Source: CAZBZG01 sp964496245
GTDB taxonomy: Bacteria > Planctomycetota > SZUA-567
DNA: 24,722 nucleotides
Direction: 5' to 3'
NCBI GenBank assembly: GCA_964496245.1
Contig: CAZBZG010000027.1
Location: forward strand, 1 to 24,722
The translations under genes were made by a program, and so were the position numbers. The notes beneath the pieces are model-generated. The model saw only the letters and a program-made list of their open reading frames with translations, ran no database searches and was not told the origin of the DNA. This document shows positions 23,202 to 24,722 of this stretch, in pieces. Numbering within the stretch: position 1 is the first letter of the stretch; each line of letters begins with the position of its first letter.

Positions 23202-24500
23202 CTACCCGCCGATGTATTGGCGGATGGCGTCGGCCAGGCGCTGGAGGGTGTCGCGGCGCTTGGCGTCGTCCGACGCCAAGCTGGTCATGCGGAAGCCCTC
23301 GAGGCTGGAATGAAAGCCGGTGAGCGGCGTGACGCAGATGCCCGTCGCCCCCATGAGGTAGTAGACGAAACGCTTGTCGTTGGGCACGTCCTGCACCATC
23401 TGCTCGACGCGTCGGCGCACCTCGGCGTTTTCGATGGGCAGGGACTGCCGGTCGTCGAGCACGCCGTCTGCGAAGACGATGGGGAAGTAGAAGGCGCCCT
23501 GCGGGCGGTTGACGATCAGGCCGTCGATGTCCTTGAAGACCTCGTACGCTTCGTTGGTCCGCCGTTCGAACTCGGCCGCGCGCGCGGCCAGATGCCCCTG
23601 GTACCGCGCGTCGCCCATCACGCGGGGAATCGACATCTGCGGGAGAGTCGTCGAACAGACCTCCATCATCTTCGCCTTGACCAGGGCCTGGGCATACTCG
23701 TCGAACTCCGGATCCCGTCCCATGTTCAGGATCTCGATCCACCCGCACCGTGCGCCGGGCCAGGGGTACTCCTTGCTGATGCCGCGCAAGGCGACCGCCG
23801 GCACGTCTTCCGCGACTTCCGACAGATGAATCGTACGCGCGCCGTTGTAGCAGATGTGCGCGTAGATCTCGTCGCAGATGAGGAAGAGGCCGAACTCGCG
23901 GGCCACGGAGACGATCGTCTCCAGCCAGTCGCGGTGGTAGACCAGGCCGGTCGGATTGTCGGGATGCACGAGAGCGATGCCGATGACCTGGGGATTGTAC
24001 TTCACCTTGGAGCGAAGTTCGTCCAGATCGGGTTCCCACCCGTTCCGCGGGTCCAGGTGGAAGAAGAGGCGATCGTATTCCCCCCGCTTGGCCTCGTTCG
24101 ACGAATGCGTGGGGTAGCATGGCGTGGGCAAGATGATGCGGGCGTCTTTGCGGACCAGATCGTAGATCTTGTCCACGGCATCGGCGATGCCGTTGAAGAA
24201 GAGGATGTGGTCGGGTTCGATCTGGGCGCCGCCGCGCCGGTTGACCCGCTCGGCGAGAAACGCGCGGGCAGCGTCCACGCCGCGGCTCGGGCAGTAAGCC
24301 CACGCCTGATCGCTCGCCTGGATATCGGCCACGATCTCCCGGATCCAGGGGGCGACGGGTTCGCCCATCTGCACCGGATCACCGATGTTTTCCCACGTGA
24401 TCTCCACCCCGAGACGGCGGATGCGATGCGCTTCGTCGACGATCTTGCGAATTTCGTATTCGAGATGCTTCACCCCTTCGGGCACGATGCGGGTCCGCAT
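23202..24500 (-). CDS. PLP-dependent aminotransferase (class I/II fold)
   Basis: 432 residues of a fold type I aminotransferase. Seen: ENIGDPVQMGEPV near the start, CPSRGVDAARAFLAERV, HPDNPTG at 179-185 (N182), CDEIYAH at 209-215 (D210, Y213), and the PLP-lysine motif ISKEYPWPGARCGW (K243, phosphate-binding R251). The central and C-terminal regions resemble alanine or aspartate aminotransferases, but the amino acid substrate is not clear. Two ATGs lie two codons apart. I chose 24500 because AAGGAG is six bases before it, whereas it touches the ATG at 24506. The gene has its own promoter and is convergent with the kinase operon. The opposite-strand open frame of 466 codons is a shadow. Confidence 0.9.
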   Translation of the reverse strand: MRTRIVPEGVKHLEYEIRKIVDEAHRIRRLGVEITWENIGDPVQMGEPVAPWIREIVADIQASDQAWAYCPSRGVDAARAFLAERVNRRGGAQIEPDHILFFNGIADAVDKIYDLVRKDARIILPTPCYPTHSSNEAKRGEYDRLFFHLDPRNGWEPDLDELRSKVKYNPQVIGIALVHPDNPTGLVYHRDWLETIVSVAREFGLFLICDEIYAHICYNGARTIHLSEVAEDVPAVALRGISKEYPWPGARCGWIEILNMGRDPEFDEYAQALVKAKMMEVCSTTLPQMSIPRVMGDARYQGHLAARAAEFERRTNEAYEVFKDIDGLIVNRPQGAFYFPIVFADGVLDDRQSLPIENAEVRRRVEQMVQDVPNDKRFVYYLMGATGICVTPLTGFHSSLEGFRMTSLASDDAKRRDTLQRLADAIRQYIGG

Positions 24501-24520
24501 GATCATCTCCTTGCGTTCGC

Positions 24521-24548
24521 GCTCTCAAGAGCATTATTTGGAATGCTC
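24521..24548. promoter_or_regulatory. Overlapping inverted repeats at the aminotransferase promoter
   Basis: GAGCATT / AATGCTC (24529-24535 and 24542-24548) is a perfect 7-bp inverted repeat with a 6-bp centre that covers the -10 box. GCTCT / AGAGC (24521-24525 and 24528-24532) adjoins it just downstream of the start of transcription. This is a plausible operator for a dimeric repressor; no regulator gene is next to it. Confidence 0.4.
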
Positions 24549-24560
24549 CGCGGAGGTCAA
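24533..24560 (-). promoter_or_regulatory. Promoter of the aminotransferase gene
   Basis: On the minus strand: TTGACC (24560-24555), 16-bp spacer, AATAAT (24538-24533). Both boxes differ from consensus at one position. The predicted start near 24526 gives a leader of about 25 nt containing AAGGAG. Confidence 0.6.
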
Positions 24561-24591
24561 GGAGCAAAACCGCTGAGCCGTTCGATGGCGC

Positions 24592-24620
24592 TTGACAGAA
24601 ACGACGCGGGACACTAGGAT
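24592..24620 (+). promoter_or_regulatory. Strong sigma70-type promoter facing right
   Basis: TTGACA (24592-24597), exactly 17 bp, TAGGAT (24615-24620). The -35 box is perfect and the -10 differs at two positions. The predicted start near 24627 leaves a 68-nt leader before the ATG at 24695. Confidence 0.7.
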
Positions 24621-24694
24621 GATCTGCGTGAGGAGGCGCAAAGAGCGCGTCCTGTTCCGCTGCGCGCGAAGCCGTGGGCGCCGGGGAGACAGTT

Positions 24695-24722
24695 ATGCTG
24701 CAGGCTGCGTTCGGGGTTCGTC
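24695..24722 (+). CDS. Start of an unidentified gene (partial)
   Basis: ATG at 24695 follows GGGGAGA at eight bases and lies downstream of a strong promoter. Only nine residues (MLQAAFGVR) fit in the window, so nothing can be said of function. An ATG at 24619 in another frame would lie before the predicted start of transcription and encodes an Arg-rich stretch, so it is less likely. Confidence 0.45.

Noticed and set aside
1..24722. Mobile element, prophage, toxin-antitoxin or defence system
   Set aside because: No transposase, integrase, phage structural, restriction or recognisable toxin gene was seen. Topo VI homologues occur in some defence contexts, but these two subunits are canonical and no defence partner is adjacent.

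Overview
The window is GC-rich and densely coded. It holds 17 protein-coding genes; two are cut by the window edges (a long one at the left and only the first codons of one at the right). No rRNA, tRNA, CRISPR array, transposase or phage gene was recognised. A PVC-type bacterium (planctomycete, lentisphaera or kiritimatiella-like) or a neighbouring candidate phylum is the best guess. The reasons are a bacterial type IIB topoisomerase (topo VI), a soluble Hanks-type kinase, a large TPR protein, and intergenic repeat families of a kind I associate with PVC and planctomycete genomes. This placement is inference and was not tested phylogenetically.

Layout. (1) 1-4036, minus strand: an envelope polysaccharide pair. 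A canonical polyprenyl glycosylphosphotransferase (initiating sugar transferase) precedes a very large fusion of a GT2 glycosyltransferase to a second sugar-transferase-like module that appears to lack its catalytic Asp-Glu. (2) 4270-8338, minus strand: a sigma70-type promoter, then topo VI subunit B, a repeat-filled spacer, topo VI subunit A, and a NodB-type polysaccharide deacetylase whose ATG overlaps the topo VI A stop (ATGA). (3) 8765-9956, minus strand: a small protein like the N-terminal domain of HD-GYP proteins, overlapping an HDOD-domain protein. (4) 10150-12281, plus strand: a nitroreductase with its own promoter, then a second promoter for a CvpA-like membrane protein coupled to an alpha/beta hydrolase. 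(5) 12622-15534, plus strand: an exported 970-residue TPR protein, ended by a strong intrinsic terminator. (6) 15655-20871, minus strand: an ADP-ribosylglycohydrolase-family enzyme, an AraC-type regulator, and a 900-residue zinc-ribbon/coiled-coil membrane protein. (7) 21027-23198, plus strand, divergent from the coiled-coil gene: a soluble Ser/Thr kinase followed by a small two-helix membrane protein with a HAMP-like linker. (8) 23202-24500, minus strand: a class I/II PLP aminotransferase. A good promoter then faces right into a gene that begins at 24695.

The intergenic spaces are unusually structured. Three of them carry short tandem repeats with the same 9-bp period but different sequences (about 2496, 6366 and 12341). 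Two others carry CATGCCCACC/GGTGGGCATG palindromes (about 4099 and 8488). The most interesting protein-level items are the GT2/pseudo-transferase fusion, the bacterial topo VI operon with Lys-rich tails on both subunits, and the divergent kinase / zinc-ribbon coiled-coil locus.
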